Shown piece by piece: positions 13,303 to 25,556 of a stretch of 64,000 nucleotides of DNA (positions are counted from its first letter, which is position 1; the number at the start of each line of letters is the position of its first letter). The notes beneath the pieces are model-generated. The model worked only from the letters and a program-made list of their open reading frames with translations. It had not been told where the DNA came from and ran no database searches. A program made the position numbers and the translations under genes. Source of the stretch: Vitis vinifera (Eukaryota > Streptophyta > Magnoliopsida > Vitales > Vitaceae); NCBI RefSeq assembly GCF_030704535.1, contig NC_081811.1, positions 6,800,001-6,864,000 of the forward strand. Direction: 5' to 3'.

Positions 13303-14516
13303 TAATACAATTGAATTAAATGGATCATAATTTTAATATTAATATATATTTTAAAATTAGACATATTATAATCAAATATCATAATATTAGATGTAATTTA
13401 ATAATAAATGTACACTTATAAAATTCATATTTTTATCGATGTATACGATATTATTATCAAATATGATAAATCATGTTATACATATATCAAATTTTTCAAT
13501 AAAATAACTTTAAAATGTCTATTATGCTTCTAATTATATTATTATGAGGTTTTCCTTACATTTTCATGAGTTTTTAACAATTTTAAGTCTACCGATATTT
13601 TTTTCCAAAATATCCGCTGATATATCTCCGATATATCCGTAAAATCGAAATACTGATATATTCGTGATTATCGATATTTTTATCCTTGCTAATAAGCAAT
13701 ACACCAAAGGATCATGAAATAAAACGACCTAAGCCATCCTAACTTTTTAGCTTTTCTTCTTTTCTCAACTAATTCATGTCTTAAGTGCTCTCAAGTAAAT
13801 TATTATTCTATTTTTTCCCCTAAATTTCTTTAGTTTTTAAGCAATCATGCTAGAATGTGAGATATTATATGGTGTTATTTTTTCAAATGTAATATATAGT
13901 TGAAAGTTGATGCTTAAAAATATATTTTATAAGCTTAATTATCATTTGGCTTATAAGAAGTAAAAAAAAAAAAAATGATGATTTATTATTTAATTTTAGT
14001 CATGATATGTTAGTATGTAAGGTTAGAATGGTCAATAACCAAAAGGGAAAATTACCAAAAAAAAAAAAAAGATGAGCTAGGGGTGATAATTCTCTTTAAG
14101 GGTCACCATGTTTACAAATTCCTATCAAATCCTCAAGTAAAAATTTTAAAGATTGATCATTTTAAAATTAATTATACTTTTTTTTAATTCCTATGTAAGT
14201 TTACTTTTTGCATTATTATTATTATTATTATTATTAAATATTAATATTACTCTTAATATTATTATTTATGATATTAGTAATTTGAATTATTCATATCATT
14301 ATTAATATCATTCTTGAAATGTTTAATTTTGTAATATAAATATTAAGAAAATATTATAATAAAAAATTATTTTTATAATGGTTATAAAGTGAAATTAAAG
14401 CATGTCGTAAAGTATCATACTTTTAGTGTATTTATGTTATAAGTTCAATATAGAAATGTTGAATCTACATTTTACAACAAATCTAATAACATTAGAAACA
14501 TTGTTTTACTATATTA

Positions 14517-14518
<2 letters not shown>

Positions 14519-14550
<32 letters not shown>
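14519..14550. repeat. AT dinucleotide microsatellite
   Basis: Perfect AT run of about 16 units. Confidence 0.92.
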
Positions 14551-14555
<5 letters not shown>

Positions 14556-15035
14556 CATCATCTCAATAAATTAACATTATATATTAGATGAATTCTTATT
14601 AGCAATAATTTTTATAATGAAAATCATAACTTTTTTTTTTATTAAAAAAAATCATCTTTAGTTAATTTGTAGTAAAGAGATTTTAAAGAGCATAGGACAA
14701 CCATCCACAAGTGTCTATTTAAAATAAAATTAAGTTGTATCATGATGTATTATATATTTAAAGTATTAATGTCAAAATTTATGAAATATATATAATAACT
14801 TTATATTTTTAATTATTGGAATGAAACAATAAATTTTAAAATTATATTATTATTATTATTATTATTATTTTGGATAAGTTATTTACAATATATTTAAAAT
14901 AATAATTAATGAAACAATAATTTATAATTAGTTATTATATTATTTATATCTATTACTATTAATATTGTTCTTATTTGTTAATTAGAAAAGAAAAAGACAA
15001 AGTAGCTATTTGACTTGACTTTAAAGTGAAAAGTA

Positions 15036-15062
15036 TAATAATAATAATAATAATAATAATAA
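15036..15062. repeat. TAA trinucleotide microsatellite
   Basis: Run of about nine TAA units. A second, short ATT run in opposite sense follows, so the local sequence could fold back. Confidence 0.88.
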
Positions 15063-15860
15063 AATTTTTATTATTATTAAAAAAGGAAAAGACAAAGTAG
15101 GGACATGTTTGATTTTAAAGTGAAAAATAGGAAAGTATATTTGACTTTTGTATTTAAGGCTTTTTGAGGATTTATCGAAATAAATTACCTTCTCAATCAC
15201 TGTCATCTCCAACCCATCCTACATAATAATTTTCCCTAATGAAAAACCTAGATTGCATGAATCTTGGGACAAGTCTTTAAGCAAACAAGATTCAAACAAA
15301 CTAAGCCTTGGATCCTATAAGAATTGTTTTTCAAAAACAAGTGTTATGTATTTGCTAAAACTTGATTCTTTTTGTCCTACAATCCTAAGTTAATTCTAAT
15401 TTAGGTCTAGAGTGTAGAGGTTGATACTCTATTGACATGTTTTTGGAATTAATGATGAATTAACCTATTGTAAATATCTATATTCAAACCATACATGATC
15501 TCATTAATCTACTCTCATAAGGTAACACATATGTCTTATACCATGCATGAAGATGTCTTTGCACAAATTCTTCTATTGGGTGTAATTTTCCATTGAAAAG
15601 AAAAATAATGCAATTCGATCGTTGTGTAGTTGCAACACATGGGTTGTCAAAAACATGGAAGTAAAGCCATGTCTGAAAATGACACCAAATGGGATCAATG
15701 CATGTGATATCAAACAACATGTACTGATATTTGTTGCCTGAGGAGTTTGATGTGACCATAAAGTAAGTGCGGTTCATGGATCGTGGTCCGCTGTCCATTC
15801 TCCATGCTCCATGGTCAATGTGGCCCTCCATCTGGCCAAAATTTATGTGATGCGTAAAAT

Positions 15861-15892
15861 TAGGGTTTAGATAGGGTTAGGGTTTAGGGTTA
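15861..15892. repeat. Short interstitial telomere-like repeat (TTTAGGG variants)
   Basis: Four clustered copies of the plant telomere unit or near variants (TAGGGTTTAG, ATAGGGTTAGGG, TTTAGGGTTAG) occur in about 32 bp. Such telo-box clusters also occur in plant promoters and 5' UTRs. No gene follows that I can support. Confidence 0.6.
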
Positions 15893-18654
15893 GCTGTGTT
15901 GTGGGGGGATGTACGTACCCCTTTAAACCTTGGCGTGGACTGGCCACATGAACATGGGGTTGAGTGGCTTTTGTCTTCCAATGATCATAGATTATGAGTA
16001 AAGGAGATGGGGAAAATGATGAACAGTGAGGTCTCGTGAGTGATATGACCAGCCTGTAATATTTGTTTGGTCTCCACTTATATGGTATAGCTGAGTGATG
16101 GGTCATATGCCCTAAAATCAGACCGACAAATGGACCTAAAACATTTCCACTCTGGAGCGGGGGCTGGGGCTGAGGCTGAGCTAACCTAGGGCTAGCTAAA
16201 GCTAAATAAATTACACGTAATAAATGGGTGTGGAACTGAAACAGTTGGATATGTCTGTACCCTCTCTTCAGGTTACATGCAGAGATGCGCTCTCACGGAA
16301 AGGCTCATGAAAATGATAGCATTTAGATTAGACCCCTGAGTTTAATTTATATAAATATATATATAAATTCAGAATGATTGTGGGGACATGCTTTTCAATA
16401 TAAATTCATCATTCATAAGTTTAGGGCATGTGGATACAGATATATAGGGTCGTTAGTGCCTAATGGTGAGTGGGGAGTGTCTGAAAGTGAAGGGGGCCCT
16501 GCCCAAGTCTAATGCACCTCCAAGATTCGACTCAAAATTCAGTGCCACATAGCTAGCTAGCTGCATCGCCTTGTGTTATAAGCCTAGCTACCATGTATCT
16601 TTTCAGCCTCAAAATTTGTTGAGGTATACAGCTATAAATCAGCTATAAAAGGAGGGTAGATTTCATGGAGAAATAAAGAAGCAACCCTTGATATATGTTA
16701 ATATTGATCTTTATTTTTCAAACTGATCATCAACACCTTCTTGAGAGGAACACCATCTAGTTTTCTGCAAATTGGAAAATTCTACATAGAAGTCCTATAA
16801 ATTTCATTGTGAATGCATTAGAAGCTGTGACTATCTAAATTGGTCAATTCATAGTTTGTTTCATTGTGTAGCTACAAGAGGGGTGTCAACTTGTTGTCTA
16901 AATAATAAAATTAATTTATGGATTTTTTAATAAATAAACAAATAAAATAACTAGTGAATAATAAGTTATTAAACTTAGAGTTTGACTCTAGGTCCATAAT
17001 ATGAACTTTGCCTTACTCAAGTAAGGCAATCATTTCTCAAAATACCTTGATTTAACACTTTCTTATGGGACTTAGTAATGCTTTAATATTAAAAATAATG
17101 AATCAAGTCAATTGTCTAGTCATGAAGATGAACATATTTCAATTTGCTTCCACCTTGAAATACATGTGGGTCTCACTTAAATTTTAACTCAGAGTTGTCT
17201 TTTTTTTTTTTTTTTCTTCATTCTTCTAAATCCATTTTTCTTACAATCCCTATGAGAATGAAAATTGAAAAGCTTCGTGCAAATGACACTCACACTTGAG
17301 AGAGTACTTTTTAGGGAGAAATTTTACCAAGATAAGTAGCTTGTGATTATTAATCTTCCTAAATAAAATACTATCGTACTTATAACTGATAAAGGAACAC
17401 GATATCATGAACAATTAAATTGCTAAAGTAAATAATATCTACACAAATTTCCAAACATCATTAATTCTCATAGTTGTGCTTGTTTTGGTCATAAACAACT
17501 CTTAGTTTTATTAGCACTTTAAAGAATTTCAACCTTAAAAATTCTAACAAAAATGACTTCTTTTCACAATCATATAGGAGATTCTTTTTAAGGGTATCCT
17601 ACCATATCATACTTGGTTTTCCAAGCCAATGGATTCAACAAAGCAAAGTTTAACTTAATTCATGTTGCATGAAACACTAATTTATTACTAAAATAGGTAA
17701 GAGAGATTGTTGTAGTGCTTCTTTTGGTCATTGACACCTTGATTATCCCTTTGAATCTAGATGTTAGGACCTCCAATCAGTTAGGTTGGATTACTATTAT
17801 AAAGATTCTTTAATCTTGTTCTCTTTGATGAGTAATTAACTTAATCCCTTGAAAAGCCTTTTATAAATGGATTTGCAAGGATATCTTTTGATACGATATA
17901 ATCAATTAACATTGTTTTCAAAAGTAATGGTCTTACATTATTGTGTCTCCAACATATATATCAAGACATACCCTTGTAAATGCTATTTTGTGCTCTCCCA
18001 ATTGCTATATGATTATCATAATGCATGCTTATTTCTAGCACAAGTATTGGCTAGCAAAATTTGTCCTCCTGAAAATTATGAATTATTGTGGTGTAATTGA
18101 TATGTTATATATATAGTTTTACCATAAAAAATATGACATACTCATAAAGTACTAAGAAAATGAAAAAATATATTATTTTTTCATATTTAGTTTTACCATA
18201 AAAAATATGAAAGAAAATAAAAGAGTTAAATAAGTAAAATGAGTTTGAAGTAGCATATAATAAAAAAATTATTGACTTTAAATTTATCTTTTATTTTCTT
18301 TCACTTTTATTTTCTCAACTTTTCCTCTCTATTTTCTTTTCTTCATATTTCCCTTTAAATTTTCTATGAATCAAACATAGCCTTCATAGTGCCATATGAT
18401 CCTTTTTGCGAAGTTTTCTTTGGTGTATATATATATATATGGAATGTATAATTTATATACTAGGAACTTATAGGCAATAACACATAACCAATAAACACAC
18501 AATTATTATGATATATGCCCCATTTTAACATTTCTAGAGTTAGAAATAGTTATTTTAGCTAAACACCCCCACACCTTCAAATATTTATAGGTCTTGTCAT
18601 TTTCATAATTCACAAGGGATCATATCTTATTATTATTTTTATTTTTATTATTTG
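15893..18654. other. Intergenic, no supported gene
   Basis: No conserved coding motif seen. It contains a G-rich hexamer patch near 16158-16180 (GGGGCT/GAGGCT units), a T-run near 17202-17215, and near 18180-18385 a MITE-like segment. The end of that segment (...CAAACATAGCC) resembles the element around 20810-21566. Confidence 0.45.
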
Positions 18655-20690
18655 TGGTATTTTATTAAGAGTGGCTTATGGAAAAAATTGCTTTTGCCAC
18701 AAATTCTGGAGCAAACCAAAACTTATTAATATGACAATATTAATCATCTCTTTTAATGTTTAGCTCTTGCACTCAAAAATACCATTTGATTGAGATGAAT
18801 AAGGAGCGTAATTTGGTGAATAATACCATTTTTTTTAATAGAACTCGCTAAAAGGTGCTTCCTATTCTCCACCTCTATTGCTTTTTTTTATGTTTATTTT
18901 TCTTGCGAAAAATCGGCCTTATTCTTATTGTGTTTAAATACTTTCAATGTCTCATCTTTACTTCTAAGCAAATATACATAATTGCATCTCGAACAATCAT
19001 CAATAAAAGTAATTAAATATTTTTTCCTTCTCGAATTTGCACAAATTTTTAGGCCACATATATCATTGTGAATTAATACTAGAACTTCAATGTTCCTTTC
19101 TAGAAAATTAAATGATGCATTAGCTAGTTTACCTTCTACACATGTTTCAAACTTATGATTAGAATTAATGTGAGTTAAGTGATAAATTTAAATTCATTAA
19201 TTTGCAAAAATAAAAAATAAAAATCACATATCTTAATCATCATGTCATATATTAGAAGACTAGCAAATAAACATAAGAGTTAATTTTATCATTATTATAT
19301 TATAGTCATTACATTAATTTTGAAAAGCATATTTTTTTAATATGCCCTCTGCCTATAAACACTTTATTCGTTGTGAGTATAAACTTATTAATTCAAAAGC
19401 CAACTTCAATCCATTCTCAATCGATAATGAGTTGGAAACTAAATTCTTGTGAATATCTCATAGATGTAGCACATGATAATTTAGAGCGAGTCCCTTTCTC
19501 AAAGTTATCTTTAGGACTACATTTCATATGTCTTCAATTTTGGAAGTTGGTAGTTATTTATATGTAGCTCATTTCCATTTATTAGTATATATAAAATAAA
19601 ATAAAATAAAATAAAATAAAAAGAAAAATATCTTTCCATTAGAACATGGTGAGTAGCTCCAATGGCTATCCACCATTCCTTGGGTTTATCTACATATTAG
19701 CTTCAAACTCCACAATAGTAATCATCAATCTAACACATTAGTTGCCAACCTTTCTTCTTGGTCATATGTTTTTTTTGTCATGTCCTTTAGATGGACAATC
19801 GTTAGCTCTATGACCATGTTTATTGCACATTTATCACTTACCATTAAATTATTTGTAGTTGAGTCTTTCTTACCAGAGTGCTCCCTTTTCCTACCAGTTT
19901 TTTATTCCACCAAGTTTGTGTTGGACTTTATGGAAAGCTTCCTTGACTTCTTAGAAACTAGATGGTTTATGATGATGATTAATTTTAAAATCAAGTACTC
20001 GAGACTCATGTCCTTGTACTTATGCTTCAAGTAATATTTGAAATCTTTCAAAAAATATAGTAATTTTTCAATTATAGCTACAACTTGAAAAGATTCATTC
20101 AGCACCATTGTTTCCTTATGTGACATGTAGAATGATTGTTAGTTCTTGGATTCAACTTATGACGGTCTCCGAGTCTATCATTTTGAAATCCAAAAATCTA
20201 CTACCTACCAATTTCCTCAAGCTAAAAGCCTCTATCTTATACCTTTTCTCCAAGGATTCCTATAAATCCTTTGCAATCTGTATTAAACCATGCATATTGT
20301 ACAATGTATCGTCCAAACTATACAATAAAGAGGTAGCCCTTGAATAGGAATTCAAAAGGATTCCAAGATTCTACAGTTGTCTGCACTTGTCCATTAATTT
20401 CACCCTCGTAAGATGTAGAGTGATATTTTTCTTAAGCTTCTCTCTATAGGCAGCAACAGATAATGTAAAGTCCATTTTTCTTTTATTAATAATCAAACTA
20501 TAAATAAAAATTCATCTATAAGATTGTCCAAATAAGCTCAAAAGGTTTTCTCTAGTATATCATATAGAAACAAATTTATTGCAATCATTGGGGAACTCTT
20601 GACAAACTGTGTAGTGAATCACTGAGCTTAAAGATGAGTGCCTTGGACAAAGATTGAACCAACCCACATGAGAGAAGGAAAACAAACACA
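18655..20690 (-). pseudogene. Ty1/copia gag-integrase remnant, copy A
   Basis: Decayed polyprotein read on the minus strand. Near 19790-19835 it keeps a gag zinc knuckle (CNKHGHRANDCP), with two stop codons just before it. Near 18930-19150 it keeps the GAG pre-integrase and integrase start (CETCVEGKLA..., LIHNDICGLK, TFIDDCSR). Near 18760-18830 it keeps the later integrase block (PYSSQSNGI). Reverse transcriptase, RNase H and LTRs are absent. Frames are broken by stops and frameshifts, so this is dead. It is closely related to the copy at 21780-23895 along its whole length, with the same ends. Confidence 0.8.
19588..19622. repeat. AAAAT pentanucleotide microsatellite
   Basis: About six perfect AAAAT units inside copy A of the copia remnant. 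Confidence 0.85.
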
Positions 20691-20809
20691 TTTGTTAAGA
20701 CATGGCTTTACAAAATAAGATGAAAATTAATGGAAAGAGATAAACTATTGAAAGACATGCGCCCGTCTAATGATGCAAGATCTTAAATTTTTTTAAAAGA
20801 CAAGACTTT

Positions 20810-21566
20810 AAGGGTACTTTTGATTCCTAGAAAGTAGAAAGAAAATGTAACATGTTTGATTTTATTATGAATAATGTATAAAAAAAACAAATATAATTAA
20901 AATTAGTTAAAAATTATATATTTTTAAATTATTTAATCTTTATATAACAAGAGAAAATAAGTGAAATAAGTTTAAAAAAATATATAAAATAATTTATGGG
21001 TTAAATACACTTTACTCCTTTAACCTTAGACAACCCCCCCCCCCACCAAATTGTTAAAAAATGACCCTTTACTCTCCAAATTTATTAACTCAATAAATAA
21101 GTTTTTAAGTGAAGAAGCAAAACTAAAATGCCAAGAAAAATTATCTAAGTTCAAAACTGCTAGACTTCACAACAACATGTAAAAATCACAAGTAGTCATG
21201 TCATATAAGCATCTATCTAAAATCAAAAATCAAAATTAGTAGTTACTATATTTTGAAAGCATTTGAGAAATTTCACTTGAAAGTTGCTAATTCAAAGTTG
21301 GTTCTATTCAAGTTCAAACCAGAGTGCAAAAAAGAGTGATCCCTTTTATAATTTTATATAGAGTGTAATTCAAGGCAAAATGTTTACAAGTTTGAGAGAC
21401 AATGTTGAGTTTTTAATGTGAGGGGGTAAAGTTTATTTAACCCATAATTTATTGACTCTAAACCTTTATATTTTCCTTCACTTTTTTCTTTCTTTATACT
21501 TTTTTTTCTCTATTTTCTTTCCTTTACGTTTTTCCTCAAAATTTCCAAAACCAAACATAGCCTAAG
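20810..21566. mobile_element. MITE-like non-coding element, split by a nested insertion
   Basis: The left part (about 20810-20997) begins AGGGTACTTTTGATTCC. The right part (21444 to about 21566) ends CCAAAACCAAACATAGCC, whose reverse complement is a similar start. The two join smoothly if the insert at 20998-21443 is removed. Related segments occur near 18180-18385 and 36820-36960, all non-coding and AT-rich. The terminal inverted repeat is imperfect and I could not fix a target duplication, so the superfamily is open. Confidence 0.5.
20998..21443. mobile_element. Mutator-type MITE (446 bp) with 9-bp target duplication
   Basis: Ends are inverted repeats: GGGTTAAATACACTTTACTC on the left, and on the right the reverse complement GGGTTAAATAAACTTTACCC. 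It is flanked by an exact 9-bp direct repeat, ATAATTTAT, at 20989-20997 and 21444-21452. Nine-bp duplications are the hallmark of Mutator-like elements. The 446-bp interior has a C-tract near 21036-21046 and no coding capacity, so it is non-autonomous. It inserted into the MITE-like element around it. Confidence 0.75.
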
Positions 21567-21707
21567 AAAATCAGAGTAAAAGCATTAATCATTAAGTTTC
21601 TACTTTCAAATTCAATTAGGTCATTTATTGTAGTCTAAGAAAATCAGAGTAGAAGCATTAGTCATTAAGTTTCTACTTTCAAATTCAATTAGGTCATTTA
21701 TTGAAAT
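21562..21707. repeat. Tandem duplication, 2 x 73 bp
   Basis: Two adjacent copies, starting at 21562 and 21635 with CTAAGAAAATCAGAGTA, differ at only a few positions. It is non-coding and lies just right of the MITE-like element, so it may have arisen at the insertion or excision site. Confidence 0.85.
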
Positions 21708-21779
21708 CCAAGTGTGAACCTAGGCCAACTAGATCTTAAATTAAAAAAGGTGGGAGTTTTAATTTTTTTTTTTTTTTTT

Positions 21780-23895
21780 TGTGGTATTTTTTTCAAGAGT
21801 GTGGTTTGTGGAAAAAATTGATTCTGCCACAAATTTTGGAGTAAGCCAAAACTTATTCATATGACATTTATCATGTTTAGCTATTACATTCAAAAATACC
21901 ATTTGATTGAGGTGATTGAGGTGAATAAGGAGCATAATTTGATGAATAGTACCATTTTTTGAATAGAACTCACTAAAAGGTGCTTCCTATTCTCCACCTC
22001 TATTGCTTCTTCTGATCTTTATTTTCTTGCTAAAACTCAAATCTCATTCTTGTAGTGTTTAAACCCTTTCAAGGCCTTATCTTTACTTCTTAGAAAATAT
22101 GCATAATTGCATCTTCTGCAATCATCAATTAAAGAAATTAAGTATTTTTTTCCTTCTCAAATTTGCACAAATTTTAAACCACATATATCATTGCGAATTA
22201 ATACTACAACTTCAATGTTCCTTTCAAGAGAATTAAATGGTGCATTAGCTAGTTTAGCTTCTTCACATGTTTCAAACTTATGATTAGGATTAATGCGAGT
22301 TAAGAGATAAATTTAAATTCATTAATTTACAAAAAAAAAATAAAGTTTACATATCTTAATCTACCATGTCATGTATTAGAAGACTAGCAAATAAGCATAA
22401 GAGATAATTTTATTATTATTATTGAAATATGGTATTATAGTCATTACATTAATTCGTTTTAATCAAAATTTTAAAATACGAATTATAAACATCCTATCTT
22501 CGTGAGTATAAACTTTTTAATTCAAAAACCAGCTTCAACTCATTCTCAATCAATAATGAGTGAGAGACTAGATTCTTGCAGATATCCCCTTCATGTAGCA
22601 CATGATAATTGAGAGAGTCCCTTTCTTTAAGTCATCTTTAGTACCACATTTCATATGCCTTCGATTTTGGAAGTAGCTAGTTATCCACGTGCAACTCCTT
22701 TCCATTTATTAGCATATAAAAAAAACATCCTTCCATTAAAACATGGTGAATAGCCCACCATTCCTTGGGGTTATCTACCATATTATCTTCAAATTCCACA
22801 ATAGGAAGTATCAATCTAACACATTAGTTGCCAACTTTTCTTCCTTGGTCATATGTGCTTGGTTCTTTTTATCATATCCTTTACAATAGGAAGTATCAAT
22901 CTAACACATTAGTTGCTAACTTTTCTTCCTTGGTCATATGTGCTCGGTCATATGAACCTGCCATTAAATTATTTGTACTTGCCTTTCCTTTAACTAGGAC
23001 CACCAGATGCCCCCTTTCCCTGCCAGTTCCTACTCCACCAAGTTTGTGTTGGATTTTATATTTTTATGGAAAGCTTCTGTGACTTCTTTATAAAAAACCT
23101 AGATGGTTTTCGACAATGCTTACTTTTAAAATCTAGTACTTCAGTCTCACCTCCCTACACATATGCTTCAAGTAATTTTTGAAATCTTTCAAAAAATATA
23201 GTAATTTTTCAATTATAGCTGCCAACTTGAAAAGATTCATTGAGCACCATTTTTTCTTATTGTAACATGTAGATCGATTGTTAGTTCTTGGATTTGACTT
23301 ATGACAGTCTTATAGACTATCGTTTTGAAGTCCAAAAATCTACTGACCACGAATTTCTTCAAGCTAGGAACCTCTATCTTATACCTTTTCTCCAAGGATT
23401 CCTATAATTCCTTTGGAATCTGTATTGAACTATGCATCCTGTACAATGTGTTGTCCAAACCATACAATAAAGAGGTAGCCCTTGAAATGGAATTCAAAAG
23501 GATTCCAAGATTCTACAGTTGGCTGCACTTGTCCATTAGTTTCACCCTCCTAAGACGTGGAGGCAATACTTGTAGTCTTGTACAAAACCCAAGCAAGATT
23601 CAAAATCATGAGGTAGAATAAAATTTTCTTGTATACCAGTGAAATTCTTAGGCTTCTCTCTATAGGCAGCACAACAGATAATGTAAAGTCCATTTTTCTT
23701 TTATTAATAATCGAACTATAAATAAAAATTCATCTATAAGATTGTCCAAATAAGCTCAAGTTTTTCTCTAGCATATCACATAGATACAAATTTATTAGAA
23801 TCATTGGGGAACTCTTGACAAATTGTGCAGTGAATCTTTGAGCTTAAAGTTGGGTGCCTTGGAGATAGAATGAACCAACCCACATGAAAGAAAGG
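21780..23895 (-). pseudogene. Ty1/copia gag-integrase remnant, copy B
   Basis: Second copy of the fragment at 18655-20690, same strand and same end points (from GTGGTATTTT to the shared CCCACATGA-AGAAAGGA sequence). The pre-integrase/integrase region lies near 22040-22270. The zinc-knuckle region is deleted and replaced by an 85-bp tandem duplication (starts at 22798 and 22883). It reads as a segmental duplication or two insertions of one truncated parent, with independent decay since. Confidence 0.75.
22798..22945. repeat. Local tandem duplication, period 85 bp
   Basis: ACAATAGGAAGTATCAATCT and the roughly 60 bp after it recur after 85 bp within copia copy B. The related copy A has the segment once, so the duplication is specific to copy B. 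Confidence 0.8.
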
Positions 23896-24369
23896 AAATA
23901 TTTAAAAACTCAATTAGTTTGTGTTTTTGTCCTTTCATTCTTGTATAGGATTTGGATTTTTTAATACTCTAAACTTGATTATAAGTATCATCATTGAAGA
24001 GAGCAATATTGTGGTGTTCCAAGTTTTTTTGGGGCTCTGCAAACTCGAGGATGTACTAATTCTCAAAGTTGACATTGAGTTAATGGGCTTTTGGACAACT
24101 GACTCAACCCAGCCCAACTCAAACTCCGCTTCAAGAATGCACTTTTGGTTCTACTAGGATTTAAATCAAACAGGTTGTAGACATGTGATTAGTTCACCAT
24201 CTCTTTTAGACATTTTTAGAATCATTTCATCAAACAGGTTGTAGACATTTCCTTAGTTCAACATATATCCTACGATTAATCAAACAAACAAACAGAGAAG
24301 ATGACAAACAAAACTACAGAAAGAAATTTTGAAAACATACATGTTGGACCCGTAGGATAGAAGCCAGCA

Positions 24370-24696
24370 CTACTCAGTTGCAAGTTGGGGTGTTGGAGGA
24401 GGTCCAGGAGGAACAGCTGCATCGGAAGCGTCAGCATCAGATGAAACGACAGTCCACTCGGGCGGCAGAGGAGGTAGCGGAGCATACACTGTGGGGCGAC
24501 GCTTAATATCCCATGGCTGGGTTTTACGCGGCCGAGTTTTCATGTGGTGAGACGTTCCCTTTTTCTGTGGACGCGACGAACACTCTATCACCGCCGCACC
24601 GCCACCCAATCTCGGGGCTGCCTTCCTCGCACCAAACGACGCCGCCGTAGAACAACGGTTGGGGACTGCCGCACCAAATATTGCCGAAATCGACAT
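24370..24696 (-). CDS. PSRP6: Plastid-specific 50S ribosomal protein 6 (PSRP6/cL38)
   Basis: Single-exon gene for a 108-residue protein. Residues 1 to about 36 are a Ser/Ala/Arg-rich, acid-poor sequence typical of a chloroplast transit peptide ([11 protein letters not shown] start). The core is the family signature: [18 protein letters not shown], then [20 protein letters not shown], then LPPEW. The tail is acidic then Pro-rich. This is a small protein of the chloroplast large ribosomal subunit, encoded in the nucleus and imported. Length agrees with the Arabidopsis protein of about 106 residues. I chose ATG 24696 because it gives the transit peptide. The longer upstream frame to 24936 has no family likeness. 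The gene is GC-rich and intact, yet sits between a dead copia fragment and a Ty3 element, so a silent paralogue cannot be excluded. Confidence 0.9.
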   Translation of the reverse strand: MSISAIFGAAVPNRCSTAASFGARKAAPRLGGGAAVIECSSRPQKKGTSHHMKTRPRKTQPWDIKRRPTVYAPLPPLPPEWTVVSSDADASDAAVPPGPPPTPQLATE

Positions 24697-25556
24697 TTCT
24701 CCACAGCAATGGGTTCTGTGCGAGCTCTGCGCAGTGTATATTTGTTTCGTTTTTCGACCGACCACATTGGATTGCCTAACCTTATCTCCCTGCTTGCTCC
24801 TTGGGCGGGTTGGCCCAACCCGATATCTGCCCGATGTGGGTGGATCTGGGTTTGCCCGATCATTTTTAAAACAACTACTTATATGTTCTGTATATGAATT
24901 AATAGAGCCACAAATAACGATCAGTATAATGAGCATATTTTTGGAAAAAAAAATTAAAAAATTAAAAAAATCTACTTTAATTCAACTTTCTTCGTAATTA
25001 TATCGAAAATATTAGGGTACCCATTTTATACCAATTAAAGACGAGATATGATTATTGAAAGTATATGATAAAATTTAAGTGATTTTTTATATTATAAGTT
25101 TACGATACCCATTTTATAATAAAGATGAATGCATGCAATATAAAGAGTGTGTCTATGTTTCTCCAAAAAAACATTATAAGTGATCTTTTATATTTTTAAA
25201 AATGATTCCTAAATTTTTCAAACATACTTTTCAAGCTAAAAACATTTCTAAAAATTGTTGCTACTCAAAAATCTATTTCATAGGATGAATTATTGTGGTG
25301 TAATTAATATATTTTGAAAGGATTTGTTTAAATTTCGTTTTATATTCATTTTTGCACCTTTATTTATCATTTCATTAACTTTAAATTTTATCTTTGAACT
25401 TAGAGTGTGTTTGACATTATTCCTATTCAAAGTGTTTCTAGTGAAAATGTTTTTTTTAAAAAAAAGTGATTTTAGAATAATCACCTATCAAACATTTTTC
25501 ACAAATCACTATAAGTGATTTTCCAATACTATAAGTATTAAAAATGTTTCTTAAAT
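24697..25556. other. PSRP6 upstream region and AT-rich spacer
   Basis: The first 200 bp upstream of the PSRP6 ATG are GC-rich with a TATA-like AAATATACAC near 24738-24750 (minus). From about 24940 the sequence turns very AT-rich. It contains a MITE-like patch near 25408-25560 (GTGTGTTTGACATT, repeated AGTGATTTT words). No other gene seen. Confidence 0.4.

Larger units (their letters stand above)
13071..15840. other. Very AT-rich intergenic block with microsatellites
   Basis: No gene seen. It holds a TA run (13264-13299), an AT run (14519-14550), several ATT/TAA runs (14207-14236, 14846-14869, 15036-15062) and a GATATATC-rich patch at about 13590-13680. A 115-codon minus-strand frame at 15484-15831 has no recognisable domain. 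Confidence 0.5.

Noticed and set aside
15484..15831. 115-codon minus-strand frame
   Set aside because: Varied composition, so I considered it seriously, but found no family likeness and no promoter or splice context.
24697..24936. 80-residue N-terminal extension of PSRP6
   Set aside because: It would bury the transit peptide inside the protein and has no family likeness; the internal ATG 24696 fits the known length.
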